Shown here piece after piece: positions 1 through 10,295 of a DNA stretch of 64,000 nt. Source of the DNA: Volutella citrinella (Eukaryota > Ascomycota > Sordariomycetes > Hypocreales > Nectriaceae); contig JAWZSP010000007.1 of NCBI GenBank assembly GCA_034401135.1, positions 2,914,001 through 2,978,000 of the forward strand, in the 5' to 3' direction. Under the pieces are notes generated by a model that searched no databases, had not been told where the DNA came from, and saw nothing but the letters and a program-made list of their open reading frames with translations. Every line of letters starts with the position of its first letter. Within the stretch, counting starts at the first letter, position 1. The position numbers and the translations under genes are program-made.

Positions 1-1201
1 GGTGATTGAACGTCTTGAAATCCAGCAAGACAAGGGCAGATGCACGCGCCGAGGGTTGGTTGACTGTCGCAATGGAAAGGGATGATTTGGCGATGGCGTT
101 GGAAGCAGGAGGAGAGAGTGGGTGAGAGAGAGTGAGTGAGCGGCGATAAGGTCGAAGCTGATTGATTAGGTCATGGATTGGGAGGAGAAAGGGCGAAGGG
201 AACACGGGAGTGCATCTACGGGTATGATAGGATGGGGGATGGGATGCTACGGGAGCGGGAACGGGAATCAATGGAAAGCAAGGCAAGCAAGGCAAGCGCG
301 AGGAGGAGCCAGAGCCGGAGCAAGAGCCAGCCGCAAGCAGCTGGAGACGGTTCTCGACGCTCGTAGGTCAGGAACTAATCACGTAAATGAGGAAAGAGGG
401 GCGGTCGTCGGAACGGGCCAAGCATGGACGGAGTCTGGAGAGCGCCTGTCTGAGGTCAGCCCGAGAGCGTGATGCGACCTGGCACATTGGTTTGCTGGCG
501 GGCTTGCCTGTTGGTGGCGGCGGCGGCCACGGGACTTGCCAATGGAGCCAGCAGCCAGCAGCCTGGGGGCCACGAGACCCGTACCCGGCCGACCTGTGGG
601 CGCCCTGGACTCCTGAAGTGCCGAACATATGGGGCTCTGCCGCTATCGCAAGGCCCACTGTCGGCCTTCGGGGAGGGGAGATCCATCACCCGTGGAGGGA
701 TCCTTACCCACCTCGCCCAATGGCCTCCACTGCGCTGCGCCGGCCAGCTGTTCCCCAACGTTCCGAGCCGGCACCTGCGCCCACGCTTGAATTCGCCTGA
801 TCTGTGCGTGGCCGTGAATGGCCGTTGTACGTTGCGGTGCGCTGCAGCACATGGTAGTCGCACGCGTGTTGCGCTGCGACACCTGGACGAGGGAGCTGGC
901 ATCCTCAGGTTCCTGCTCCGTACCCCAACGGTACTCCAAGGCGTCTAGCGATGGCGAGCAAAGCATCCCACTTCGTCTTTATGAGTGTGCGATTGGATGG
1001 CCTGTCGTTGGGCCGTTGTTGCGAAGTAATAGCTCTCGTGGATCAGGCCACAGCTGGTGACCTGTTGGCTCTTACACTGTGGTGGGCCCCAATTACAGCT
1101 GGGAATCTACGGCGAGCAGGCATCACGCTTAACTACAATACATACCAACAGGCTGCATAGGCTTGTGTTCCTTGCCACAATGAACATCATTCGAATATCA
1201 C
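1..1201. other. Intergenic; likely upstream region of a minus-strand gene off the left edge
   Basis: No convincing coding sequence on either strand; the overlapping open frames are short and carry no family motif. Positions 100-160 are GA-rich, hence CT-rich on the minus strand, the usual look of a fungal promoter or leader. The first 171 bases contain no CAT, so no ATG on the minus strand. Both fit a minus-strand gene starting beyond the left edge; this is inference. Confidence 0.4.
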
Positions 1202-2397
1202 TCACTCCGCGCCACCTTCTCCTCTCAGCCAAGGATGGAAATATGCATCAAAGCTGCTGAGCCGGTCCTCAGGTAGCCAGGTAAGGACGCCTGTTAGGAA
1301 GTCGAGAAACTTGTCCCTGTCCTCCCCCGACAATTTGGTTTCAAGGGACTTGATTTTCCGCCCAGGTGGGAGAGGGACAGGGTTTTCCGCCCAGGTGGGA
1401 GAGGGACAGGGCCATGCCATTGACCTGCGAGGGGGGAAAATCTTGGTTAGCAATCTATATAGTTGACCGAAGGCATCTCGTCACTCACCCTCTGCGTTCC
1501 AGTAAGTGCTCGTTTTGTCGCTCATCTTGAGAAAAGCATCCGGCGGCCGGCCAAGAAGTGCCGTCGTCCACGTACTTTCGTGCTGACGGTCGGTGAAGCT
1601 CGTTGTCCTCCACCTTGGTGAGAATCGAGTCATCAGTTAGTGCAATGAGAAGGTTATCCGAGTGAATATCTTCATCTCATTAGCTGGCGGCGTTGCAGAA
1701 GTCTCGGCTTGCCAGCTTACCAGTATGGATTATATCGGCATCGTGCAGGAAGTTTAAGCCCATCAATGTTTGGTTGAGGCCGGACGTCACGAGTGTCTGT
1801 TGGAAAACATTGTCTTTCTGCAATTCTTGTAGCGTTCTGAGGCTCATTCCAAGCGGCGGCATGACGAAAACCAACCTTATGCTCACCATGGGGACCCTTC
1901 AACTTAAAGGTATCCCGGAATTGGCGTACATGCTGCCGACCCGGGTGCTCCGATTCGAAGCCAGACAAATGCTGATAAACGACCAATTCTTGATTGTGTT
2001 TAAGGGTATTGATGTGAACTTTCAGCACCCAGAATTTGCCATCTCTAAGAGATCAGTTGTCAGTGAATGGCTTCCAGCCACGAAAGAACCCTCACCTAAG
2101 ATCGCGGGAAAGCCACACTGTCGAGGTGGTACCATAACCCAGCTTAGCAACTACCTGGTAGCTCCCTTGAATAACTTGGCCAATACGCATGGGATAGTAG
2201 TCCTGGGGGCGGTAGAAGGGAAGCTTCTCTTCTTCCACTAGTTGAGATGAGTCTATCCTCTCGAAGCCAGTGGAAGGAAAGTTGCGAGGCACCCTTGGCC
2301 CTGGGATGTTGGAATGATGCGAGCGGAGCATAGCGAGCCGCGGTGAGCTCAAAGGATGACGAGGAAGACACGGGCTAACAAGTCTTGACCTCGACAT
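1202..2397 (-). pseudogene. SRPK-like serine/threonine kinase pseudogene (frameshift, catalytic-core deletion, 29-bp duplication)
   Basis: The remains align in order with fungal SR-protein kinases. The N-terminus has a LVEEEKLP / YYP motif and the glycine loop KLGYGTTSTVW. An intact intron (2095-2045) leads to FWVLKV with the ATP-binding lysine. A one-base shift near 1876 breaks the frame just before LVFVMPPLGMSL. After a second intron comes the catalytic loop HTDIHSDNLL, then RKYVDDG near 1570. The sequence then jumps to TALLGRPPDAF, a motif that normally lies over a hundred residues later, so the DFG motif, activation segment and most of the C-lobe are missing. A third intron is followed by the C-terminal block SLETKLSGEDRDKF ... 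WLPEDR. A perfect 29-bp tandem duplication (1354-1411) adds another frame change. Splice sites remain recognisable, which suggests recent decay. A sequencing error could explain the frameshift but not the deletion. Confidence 0.85.
1354..1411. repeat. Two perfect 29-bp tandem copies inside the kinase pseudogene
   Basis: Units 1354-1382 and 1383-1411 are identical. The unit length is not a multiple of three, so the extra copy shifts the reading frame between QWHGPVPLP and the conserved SLETKLSGED block. Confidence 0.95.
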
Positions 2398-2930
2398 GAT
2401 TCGCAGAGAGGCCCGATAATGGACCGGTCCCGATTGAAGTCGAACGTCTTACACGTTATTACGGGGGGGCGAGATATGGGGCCAGAAACCAGGGTGAGCT
2501 TCAACAGCGCTGTGGGCTGCGATATGGGGCGGGGCTGCCCGGCCTCTCTAGAATTCCACTCTCTAAAAGTGCTTGCATTTACGGACCCATTTAGTTGCCC
2601 ATGAACGCGAGGAATCGGAGTTATCGAACCCACTGGAGACTCCAGTCTCTCCTTGGATCCATCGGAGCAGAACTCTGCGAATAAAATTGGGGGCGAGGAC
2701 TCGAGTGCCCACCGCTAAAGTGGTGCCCCAGATGCGATGGCAGGCAGTGGAGGCTTAACTTCCTGAAGCTCTTGATTGGTTCGCTGCTGGAGGGGTGGAG
2801 GGGAGCTCTACTAACCACCAAAAAGTCTGCCTGCCTGCGAAGCTGCTTTGGCGAAGCTTCGCTTCAGCATTCATTTTCTCTCCCACCTCCAACCGCCCGC
2901 ATTTTCTCTGCCTACGACCCTTGGGTGTAC
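2398..2930. other. Divergent intergenic region between the kinase pseudogene and MYG1
   Basis: No gene recognised. The last ATG on the plus strand before the MYG1 start is in the 2730s, and 2743-2930 is ATG-free, as expected for a short MYG1 leader. Confidence 0.5.
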
Positions 2931-3998
2931 ATGTTCCGTCGCCTCGTCTCAATCATGGCCGAATCAGCTTCCAAGCGCCTCAAGACTACCGGTCCCCTCA
3001 TCGGCACCCACAATGGCCACTTCCACGCCGACGAGGCCCTCGCCGTGCACATGCTGCGCCTGCTGCCCGCCTACCGCGACTCCGGCCTCGTGCGTACCCG
3101 CGACCCGGCCCTGCTGCAGACGTGCCACACCGTCGTCGATGTCGGCGGCGAGTACGACGCCGAGAAGCGTCGCTTCGACCACCACCAGCGAGGCTTCGCC
3201 ACCACCTTCCCCGGCCGCCCGACCAAGCTCTCCAGTGCTGGCCTCGTTTTCCTGCACTTTGGCCGCGCCCTAGTTGCCCAGCGCCTGGGCCAGCCTGAGG
3301 ACCACCCTGACGTCGAGCTGCTGTTCAACCGCCTGTACGAGAACTTTGTCGAGGCCCTCGACGCCCACGACAATGGCATCTCCGTCTACGACCCCCAGGC
3401 CATTTCCGCCGCGGGGCTCGAGAAGCGCTTCTCCAATGGCTCCTTTACTCTCGGCGCCGTCGTTGGCCGCTTCAACCCCAGCTGGAACGACCCTACCCCC
3501 GAGGACCCCGCCGCCGCCCAGGCTGCTGAGGACGAACGATTCCTCCAGGCCAGTGCCCGCATTGGCGAGGAGTTTGAGCGCGAGCTGGACGGATACGCCC
3601 GCTCGTGGCTCCCTGCCCGCTCCATCGTGCAGGAGGCTTTCGAGAAACGCAAGGAGTACGACGAGCAGGGTCGCATCCTTGTCCTCGAGGGCCAGTCCGT
3701 CCCGTGGAAGGACCACCTCTACACCCTCGAGGATGGCACTCCTTCAGTGCTCTATGTCCTCTACGCCGAGAAGCCCGTCCCCGGCTCCAAGTGGCGCATC
3801 CAGTGCGTCCCTGAGAGCAAGGACTCCTTCGTCAGCAGGAAGCCTCTGCCCGAGGCGTGGAGAGGATTCCGCGACGAGGAGCTGGATGGCATCTCTGGTA
3901 CTCCTGGTTGCGTTTTCGTTCACGCTGCCGGTTTCATCGGCGGAAACAAGACATTCGAGGGTGCAAAGGAGATGGCCACCAAGGCCCTGGCTGCTTAA
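2931..3998 (+). CDS. MYG1: MYG1 family protein (UPF0160), DHH-like metal-dependent exonuclease
   Basis: Single-exon gene, 355 residues from the first ATG (2931) or 347 from the in-frame ATG at 2955. The start of the family domain is clear: IGTHNGHFHADEALAV, with the metal-binding HNGHFHxDE pattern, then DVGGEYD and RFDHHQRGF, the DHH-like motif. The C-terminal half carries the conserved SWLPARSIV and GCVFVHAAGFIGG segments. In animals MYG1 is a 3'-5' RNA exonuclease found in nucleolus and mitochondria. Here the longer form begins MFRRLVSI, compatible with a mitochondrial presequence, while the shorter form begins MAES followed by the basic SKRLK. The first ATG has a weak context (T at -3) and the second a strong one (A at -3, G at +4), so two products by leaky scanning are plausible. 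Family call near certain; start choice uncertain. Confidence 0.95.
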   Translation: MFRRLVSIMAESASKRLKTTGPLIGTHNGHFHADEALAVHMLRLLPAYRDSGLVRTRDPALLQTCHTVVDVGGEYDAEKRRFDHHQRGFATTFPGRPTKLSSAGLVFLHFGRALVAQRLGQPEDHPDVELLFNRLYENFVEALDAHDNGISVYDPQAISAAGLEKRFSNGSFTLGAVVGRFNPSWNDPTPEDPAAAQAAEDERFLQASARIGEEFERELDGYARSWLPARSIVQEAFEKRKEYDEQGRILVLEGQSVPWKDHLYTLEDGTPSVLYVLYAEKPVPGSKWRIQCVPESKDSFVSRKPLPEAWRGFRDEELDGISGTPGCVFVHAAGFIGGNKTFEGAKEMATKALAA

Positions 3999-5072
3999 AT
4001 CAAAGAATTTGACGGACTCACTTATGAACGCCAGGCAAAGGCCATGGTATGGATGATTTCTTTTGTTAAATAGGACACGAAAAGGCGTGGCAATTGGGCA
4101 ACTGGTCGGTCATGGCAATACCCAGGCTAGAAAAGGGACAGCAAGGGATATAAATAAAAAGGTTAACGACATACTCAACCCTTTCAGGAAGGTGCCCAAC
4201 ATTACTAAACCGGCAACGCCAAAGTGCGAAAGGGCATTGGGTAAGGCAGCCACTGTAGTTCGGCATGTGTATGTGAAGATGCAAAGCTCACAACTCATGC
4301 GCGAAAAGAGCCCGCCGCCCTTTCGCATGGAGTTTGGACATTGCTTCCGAGTTCTTGTCTTTGCTTGAATGATACTCAGCTCTGCGATCACGAGCTGTCG
4401 TACCCGTCGCAGTGTCGCACATCAACCTCTCGTTTGAATCATCCCAAAGACAAAGACACAGATCACATGTGCTAGCTGGCGAGATACGCGATGTTACACA
4501 TTAGAATTCTATACACTTCTGGGAGGGGTCCAGCTGCAGACCCAGCCGAACACTGTCGGGCGGGTTGAATGCGCGTGGACAGGTAAGTATTCAACAGGAC
4601 GGGTTTACCACGTCCCGACATTGTACATGCGTAGTTATGCCACCTCGGTTCCGCCTGTGGTCCACAATGCCAACTCTCCGCCCGCCAGCTGCCGTGGTGA
4701 GTTGAGACTGGCTCAAACGGCTTGCGCATTCCAATGTGTTGATGGCCGTAGGGCCCCGGCTTTTGAACTGGAGAGGATGGACTTCCACCCCCAAGATCTA
4801 CGAAAATAGGTTTCCTGAACCCGATGCTCCTGAACGCCGCCTGCAATATCTTTTCGATGTTTGGTGATAATAGCAACCTCCACGGCCATCCGCTCAGCTT
4901 CGGATAGTCTTTATATTGGTCCTTGGGTTCGGAGGTATGCTCGGATGAAAGATTTTGCACAGATAAGTAGGCATGTGCATGCTTGGAGTTGGCTGATGAG
5001 CCCTTCATGGCCAACGCTTGTCCGTTCTGCTGGTCTATCCGAGTAGTTGTCGTGAATCGTGTGGGGGGCGCT
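3999..5072. other. Convergent intergenic region (MYG1 and AP-1 sigma 3' flanks)
   Basis: Holds the 3' flanks of both neighbours. The minus-strand frame covering 4472-5173 runs through the last intron of the AP-1 sigma gene and has no family motif, so it is not called. Confidence 0.5.
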
Positions 5073-5800
5073 CTACATGAGCTTGGTGACTTCATCCTCG
5101 ACCTATTTTCAGCGAAATAAAGCGTCAGCTCACCTAACCACATGCCAAGTATCGACAGGTGCTCGCCCATCACCCACCTCCATGTCTTCCAGAGAGTCCT
5201 GTTGTCCGATACACCGCAACACGTTCTTTTTGCTGCTCTCTTGCAGCTCGCCAGCCAGAAGCAGCTCGTCGAGAATGTAGTATGCCTTTGTGAAGGAGAA
5301 GATGATATCTAGCTCGCAAACATTGCCGTAGTACTTGTCCATCTGCTCGACGTAGCGGTGGATGATTTCGAGGGTGATCAGCTCGTTGTCCTCGGGAGCG
5401 CAGCCCGCGATGAAGAAGAGAGAGGCGTATCGGCGGTAAACGATCTTGCTATCTGTACAAGACTGTAAGCAGACTGTATTACGGCGAGAGAGCGATGCGA
5501 GCGGGCGGGAGACGAACCCTTGTATTCGAGGAAGTTGCACATGCGCGTCCGTCGGGCCAAGACAAGCTGGGAGACGTCCTTGACAATCTTGGCCTTGTCC
5601 TTGGGAGACAGGGTCGTGAACCATTTGGCAAGGCGCTGCGATGGCTAGTCAGTCGAGCCGAATCGGGGCTGGGAAGGCATCAGGAAATGGATACGCACCA
5701 CCTTGCCCTGTCGAGATAGGAGGATGAGATATCTGGATGAGCCATGTCAGCAACCAACGGGAGCAGTCCGGGAAAGGGGGAGGGCGTACTGGATCGCCAT
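5073..5800 (-). CDS. APS1: AP-1 clathrin adaptor complex small (sigma) subunit
   Basis: Five exons on the minus strand: 5790-5800, 5699-5732, 5518-5635, 5178-5452 and 5073-5102, joining to 155 residues. The first exon has only 11 coding bases (ATG GCG ATC CA). The product starts [20 protein letters not shown], the sigma/longin-fold signature, followed by [25 protein letters not shown] and the [12 protein letters not shown] block that contacts the other subunits, and ends [15 protein letters not shown]. Length and ending fit AP-1 sigma rather than sigma of AP-2 or AP-3. The protein is part of the coat that forms clathrin vesicles at the trans-Golgi network and endosomes. All junctions are GT..AG and keep frame. 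Confidence 0.95.
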
Positions 5801-7331
5801 GTTGAGGGGGAACACGTCGCCAATGAGCGGCTTGGGGGGCGCGAGAGGGTTCGAGAAGTCTGGCGTTTGACGAAATGTTGATCGAGCACTCGGACACGGG
5901 GGTAGTTTTGCTGGGTTTGGCGACGAGGGGTATGCGCAAGAGAGCAGTGGCCACGCATGAGCTCTAACGGGTGGGTCCAGGCTACCAGCAATTGACAGCA
6001 AATATGTCACCGCCACCTAGATATGGTAACGACATGTACGATCTGTTTAGCTTACGGGGTGGAAAAAATACCAAAATAATTCTACTGCCTTATTAGATGC
6101 TCCGTGACCTTTCTCGATGGTTTCAAACAGGTGGCCTACATTTAAGGGACTGCGCGCAATCTGAATTGTGCAAAGAGCAACTCGTTCACAAATTGAATGA
6201 CACTTGGGCAATCACGTGCCTTGTGCAACCCAGCAGCAACAGTTCAATGTCGAAAGGACTAGGCAACTCGATGCATGCAATGGAAGACCAATGGGAGTGA
6301 AGATGATTGGCGAGAGTGCGCGTTTTATTCAACCATCGATGCATCTAAGTCTTTACAAGGAAAGAGAGCCGTTGGTTGGCAGCAGGCCATTTATATCCAG
6401 ACTAACGAAACGGAAAGGATAGGAAGCGAGTTCCAGTGGGAACAACCAAGCTATATATACAGACAGGGATTGGAATTACACAGATCCTAAACCAAATGGC
6501 CTAATCCTCGGTTGTTGCATCGCATCAGGACGGCTGAGAGATAGTTGGTTGGCAATGCCACCAGCACCAAGCGGCTGGGAGTATTACAGTCTCAGGCACC
6601 GTTGTTTTATCAAGTCCGCTACGGGAGCGATGAGGCTCGTTTCAACCAACACCCCATAATATATTACGTATTTCCTTGATAGCTGCCACCACCTCTGATG
6701 GCCGCTGACGCTTATGAACCACACTCCAACAAAGGGCAAGGTTTTCCGATTGCGGGGCCAGGGCACGGCACAAAGAGGCGTAATGACAAACTGCAGAGAG
6801 CAGCTTCGCAATACTTAGGCTCTGATGAGCACATTGACAGTTCTGGATTCCGGCATGCCAACGAATCCTCCCATTCCATCTGTCTCAATACTTCGCACCC
6901 GACACTCTGATTGCTATCCCGCCCATCTCGACGACGTGGAGTGGGAAAACCTACGGCGGAAACCAACCTGTCACATTGAGCTAAACTGCACCTGCATCAC
7001 CCCGGTACGCATGTTGACATCTTACTTGGCGAGCGAGGCGGCTTCGAAATATCGTGCCCTTCGGATTACTAATTATCTCCAGTTCCCCCACGCTCACTAA
7101 ACGGCGTGACCGTGTACGAAGGCCGAATTACCGGCAAGTGGGACGCCCGATAAAGACTATTATTTCGGGCGCCGCCGCCGCTGGCGAGGCCGAGGTGTAA
7201 TAGCGTGCGCTTCAACGACTTTGGGAAATTTTCAACCACCTCCTCCATCGCCGAACCGGCCTGCTTCACCCATTCCTTTTTCCTTCTCGCCATCTTCGGC
7301 AGTGCGCCTTCTGTCCCTATATTCCGCCGCC
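5801..7331. other. Divergent intergenic region between AP-1 sigma and GCLM
   Basis: About 1.5 kb with no supported gene; open frames here are short and without motifs. The last ATG before GCLM lies near 7011, so about 320 bases directly upstream are ATG-free, consistent with the GCLM promoter and leader. Confidence 0.5.
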
Positions 7332-8328
7332 ATGACGAAGCTCCTCCTCTCAACGGGGTATGCGAACCCTTGCGCCCGCTCTGCGTGCATTTGTGCCCAT
7401 GTACTGACACCCACGCCCTAGCAATGTCATGTCCGCAGGCCCCTCCATCATTCGCAAGTCCGGCGCCACTCGATCCAATCTCGAACTCGTTAACTCGCTG
7501 CGCGAGAACATCGCCGAGCACCAGCGTGACTACGCGACACATGCGCCGGCCGCAAACGGGCTCACAAACGGTTCCACGGATGTCTGCGCGGCTCTAGACG
7601 TCTGGACTGAGCGCCAAGGCAAGGCCCTCTTCGTCCCCCGCATCAATTGGCACGCCGCGGGGCTGCATGAAGAGTCAAGCCAGTATGAGATCACCGTGAA
7701 GCTGTTCTTCCTTCCCGGCACATCCGTAGCCGAGCGGGAGCAGCACGCCAAGGACGCCCTGGAGCTGGTCCGGAGGGAACTGGGTATCGAGACGATCGAC
7801 TTGCTGCTGGTGTCGTTCCCCGGCTTGTCGTTTGAAGGGAACTGCGAGTGGGAGGCCGACAAGGCCAATGCCGAGCAGGGCAACTTGGAAGACGAGGTCG
7901 CGACCTGGAGGGTGTTTGAGGAGCTTCACAAACAAGGCCTCGTCAAGCGACTGGGCGTCGCTGAGTTTGGCAGCAAGAAGCTGGGCGCCTTCCTCCAGCA
8001 GGCGACGATCCGCCCGGTTGTCGATCAGATCAACCTGCGGAACTGCTGCGACGTCCCTCCGCCGCTGAAGAAGATGGCCGAGGAGGGCGGGATCGAGCTG
8101 CACGTCCACACCGACTGCACCGACATCCTCCCTCGGGGAACGCTCCGGGAGCTGCTGGGCCACGGGGAGCAAGGCGCGGGCCTGCTCGCCGACCCAGCCC
8201 ACAACGGCGCCGGGCTGGCGGGGGAGATCGCTCCTCAATGGGTGGTGCGCTACACGGCGGTGGTACGGGATCGAGGCGTCATCGAGAACAAGGGCTATTT
8301 TGCGGGCGCAGAGCTCGTGGAAGCGTAG
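7332..8328 (+). CDS. GCLM: Glutamate-cysteine ligase modifier (regulatory) subunit
   Basis: Two exons, 7332-7357 and 7422-8328, joining to 310 residues. Exon 1 encodes MTKLLLSTG; the junction gives GNVMSAG. The protein has the aldo/keto-reductase-like fold of the family: the segment IETIDLLLVSFPG, then the helix EVATWRVFEELHKQGLVKRLGVAEF and PVVDQINLRNC. These correspond to the strands and helices that hold the barrel in GCLM. It would bind the catalytic subunit and raise its affinity for glutamate in the first step of glutathione synthesis in the cytosol. A stand-alone aldo/keto reductase is less likely, since the Asp-Tyr-Lys-His tetrad is not evident. The 3' end lies 206 bases from the convergent BUD32 stop. 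Confidence 0.88.
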
Positions 8329-8534
8329 AGCGCTGGCGCAAGGCAATCTATCTGCCCGACTGGCGTCGAAACAATAATGGAACGAATCAAGGGACCATAG
8401 GAAAGATAGTGGTTTGGCTTCTAGGGTTATTTTTGTTTCCACATAGCGAGCATCAGACGTATGGAGTTTCAAAGACGACGGGAAATTGGCTGCAAGACGG
8501 CTTGTTTACTATTTTTTTTTTCTCTTGACCGGTT

Positions 8535-9353
8535 CTATCCCAGCATGCTCCTTTTCCGGCCTCTCATGCGGACGTCTTCAAGCCTCTTGAGCGTCACCTT
8601 TGCTTGCTTGAATGATGACTGATAGGCGTCGAGAAGATGAGCGAACAGACACTCAGCTCGCGGGTGAGTGCTGCCAAAAGCTCGCTCTAGCACGTAGAGA
8701 TCTACGGCGCGGTCCTCGTCTGAGGAACTCACGCTCGCGAGGCCTAGGTCTATGATGACGACCTCGCCCTTGAGATAGGCATCTTCGCTTGGGTCATCGC
8801 TACCTGGCGTAGCTGTGATTGGGTCGAGCATCAGGTTGCTCGTGGTTAGGTCACCATGCACGATGCCGTTTTGGTGTAGCTTTCCCACGGCTGTGCCCAT
8901 CCTCCGCATCAGGTCCGTGAGTGCCGCGTCCTCCTCGATGCCTTGCGTCCGTTTTCCCAGTCGCTTGTTGATGGTGGCCCGGACCGGACCGCCGGCAATC
9001 CATTCCAGTATCATCCACCCCGCGGTCTCGTCGAGCGCGTAGATGGCCGGCACCCTGACGCCATCTCGCCTGCACTTGGCGAGAATACGGGCCTCGGACA
9101 GGATGCGGTGCTTCGTCAGGCGCTGGTCGAGTACCGGGTGCCTCCAGGGCTTGGAAGGGCGGTATTTGACGGCGCAGGGGATGTCGGGTTGCAGGAAGGT
9201 GCTCTTGTAGAGCCGACCCTCGGCGCCTTGGACGATGAGGGTTGGCGGGGTCGAGGCGGGGTACTGGAGGATCTTGGGGAGGGGAAATTCGGTGGCCGGT
9301 GCAGGCTCTGCTGATGGTGCGACTGCTGGCGCCGCAGTCGTGGCGGTGGCCAT
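8535..9353 (-). CDS. BUD32: EKC/KEOPS complex serine/threonine kinase/ATPase BUD32
   Basis: Intronless, 272 residues from the ATG at 9353; upstream in-frame codons lack a better start. Seen: QGAEGRLYKS replacing the usual glycine loop, Lys63 in AVKYRPSKPWRHPVLD (the BUD32/PRPK hallmark), the catalytic loop VHGDLTTSNLML with Asp168, the metal motif DLGLA (Asp202) in place of DFG, and the basic tail RGRKRSML. The family has no activation segment, as here. BUD32 works with KAE1, CGI121, PCC1 and GON7 in KEOPS to make t6A37 on ANN-decoding tRNAs, and is also linked to telomere upkeep. The first 25 or so residues are Ala/Pro-rich and probably disordered. Confidence 0.96.
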   Translation of the reverse strand: MATATTAAPAVAPSAEPAPATEFPLPKILQYPASTPPTLIVQGAEGRLYKSTFLQPDIPCAVKYRPSKPWRHPVLDQRLTKHRILSEARILAKCRRDGVRVPAIYALDETAGWMILEWIAGGPVRATINKRLGKRTQGIEEDAALTDLMRRMGTAVGKLHQNGIVHGDLTTSNLMLDPITATPGSDDPSEDAYLKGEVVIIDLGLASVSSSDEDRAVDLYVLERAFGSTHPRAECLFAHLLDAYQSSFKQAKVTLKRLEDVRMRGRKRSMLG

Positions 9354-10255
9354 GGGCGCTGGCACTGCGGTTGACGCTGGAGACGAGGACAGAAATGGGT
9401 GAATGATGAAAGACTCCTCAGGCTCGCTGCAGGTATCTCGAGCACCGGTGATGACAGCGGCTGCGCGCGTCAGGCTGCAGAGGGCAAGGCGGCGGGAAGA
9501 GAAGAGGGCCTGATTGGGGCGTGGATGGCGAATCGAATCCCAACAACCTGTCATTTTGGCGATGAACGGCGGGCCACTGCAGCACCAGTGCTCACCAACC
9601 AGCGGAATGTGCAGCTCAGGCTCAGCACCGGTCCATTCCATCTGCGAGGCTACTTGCCCGCCCACCCAGCGCACCCACAACCCTGACCCAATTTGCCATG
9701 GACGGGCCTATTGAACGGCATTACCTACGCTCACGTTACATCTGCGCAAAAACACCAAGCGCAGCGCAAGGCCAGCAGCCCAGCCATCGCCATCCGCCTC
9801 GTAACATGGTAGTGGACTCGCCGCCTCTGGCCGCCGCCACTCTCGCCCCTATGCAGTCCCCCCGCCCGCCCCCTCGCCTCCCGGGCCTTCCGCTTCCGTG
9901 TCGGCGCGTTCAAGCGAATTCGCCGCCGTTTGATGCAATCCAGTGGTTGAGCCGAACCCTGCTCTCAACGCCCATGTGACGCCGGGGTCTACCTGCAGCT
10001 AGAAGCGGTGCAGGGGGCCACTCTCCCAGCCATCCGCGCCAAGTGGTTCTCGGATCTGGTAGTCTGGCTGCACGACCGACGCAAGCCCAGGGCACACAAT
10101 CGTTGCGCGCAGTTTCGCCCGTCATTACTCTGCCGCCGATCCTCTCTTCCCTTTCCCTCTCTCTCCCTCTGCATCATCGCCCAGTACCACGACCAGACCA
10201 TGCCCGATAGCCTCTCCAGCCGCCTCACCGTGCCGTCTCGTCGCGTTGATACAAC
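9354..10255. other. Divergent promoter region between BUD32 and the membrane protein gene
   Basis: No gene supported. A CT-rich run at about 10138-10175 lies just before the next plus-strand gene and looks like its promoter or transcription start region. Confidence 0.5.
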
Positions 10256-10295
10256 ATGGCCGAGTCCGGCTCCCTCCAGTGGACCATCATTTTAG
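10200..10295 (+). promoter_or_regulatory. Upstream ORF overlapping the start of the next gene
   Basis: An ATG at 10200 with A at -3 opens a 31-codon frame that ends at 10295, out of frame and past the main ATG at 10256. If transcription starts in the CT-rich tract just upstream, ribosomes using it would bypass the main start, giving constitutive or conditional repression. The transcription start is not known. Confidence 0.45.
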
